From Betaproteobacteria bacterium UBA2592 (GTDB taxonomy: Bacteria > Pseudomonadota > Gammaproteobacteria > Burkholderiales > Rhodocyclaceae), in assembly GCA_002340095.1 (NCBI GenBank), contig DDKS01000005.1:1-64000 (forward strand): a stretch of 64,000 bases of DNA. The letters run 5' to 3'. Shown here in pieces: positions 63,995-64,000 of this stretch. Numbering within the stretch: the first letter of the stretch is position 1; every line of letters starts with the position of its first letter. The notes under the pieces are model-generated. The model saw nothing but the letters and a program-made list of their open reading frames with translations, had not been told where the DNA came from and ran no database searches. The position numbers were made by a program, and so were the translations under genes.

Positions 63995-64000
63995 TTCCCG

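Overview
The window is a 64 kb, GC-rich, densely packed chromosomal segment from a Gram-negative betaproteobacterium. Gene content and order point to the Rhodocyclaceae (Azospira/Dechlorosoma-like): petABC followed by sspA-sspB; rlmN-pilF-rodZ-ispG-hisS-yfgM-bamB-der-hfq-hflX-hflK-hflC-DUF2065-hisZ-purA; a DctPQM TRAP carrier with DctS/DctR; GTP-type PEP carboxykinase; and PilS/PilR next to a PP0621-type protein. The taxonomic call is an inference from gene order and family, not from a database search. I see no insertion sequence, prophage, integrase, CRISPR array or plasmid gene. The region reads as core chromosome, and I found no clear new multi-gene system in it.

Layout, left to right. (1) 0.1-2.8 kb: 4.5S RNA, dnaX, ybaB and recR (secretion, replication, repair). 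(2) 2.8-6.6 kb: a clear promoter drives petABC (cytochrome bc1), ended by a strong terminator; sspA-sspB follow. (3) 6.7-8.1 kb: ybiB overlapping a small CbiX-type chelatase. (4) 8.1-11.4 kb, mostly minus strand: a small orphan protein, a copper-handling run (DUF2946, PCuAC chaperone, SCO1, a Cys-rich protein, a spermidine-synthase-like methyltransferase fold) and tRNA-Arg(CCU). (5) 11.6-21.5 kb: uup, a NhaR-like regulator, a Bax-inhibitor-1 protein, TrkH potassium uptake facing a KdpDE-like pair, an MFS carrier with a coupled 43-residue membrane peptide, and an HDOD protein. (6) 21.7-24.6 kb: metallo-beta-lactamase-fold hydrolase, accA, tilS. (7) 24.6-30.5 kb: dctS-dctR and dctPQM for C4-dicarboxylate sensing and uptake. 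(8) 30.5-46 kb: ndk, then the long, tightly overlapping housekeeping run from rlmN to purA. (9) 46-50 kb: PP0621-type protein, pilS, pilR, ampD. (10) 49.8-55.5 kb: an aminotransferase, pckG and divergent maeB (gluconeogenesis and malate use). (11) 55.6-64 kb: PBP7-type endopeptidase, an IclR regulator divergent from a shortened aldehyde-dehydrogenase-like protein, a Pit phosphate carrier with its PhoU-like partner, a flavodoxin-fold protein, a two-receiver response regulator, a DUF2726 protein, a polyprenol-phosphate glycosyltransferase-like protein and a small membrane protein.

Functionally, the DctPQM carrier, DctSR, MaeB and PckG fit a heterotroph living on organic acids with bc1-based respiration. 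PilF and PilSR indicate type IV pili. Many gene pairs share ATGA, GTGA or TGATG junctions, so translational coupling is common. A -10 element reading CTAGAAT recurs before 4.5S RNA, tRNA-Arg, maeB, pbpG and the IclR gene. No gene-free stretch exceeds 300 bases. Bases 1-105 hold nothing I can identify apart from the 4.5S promoter.
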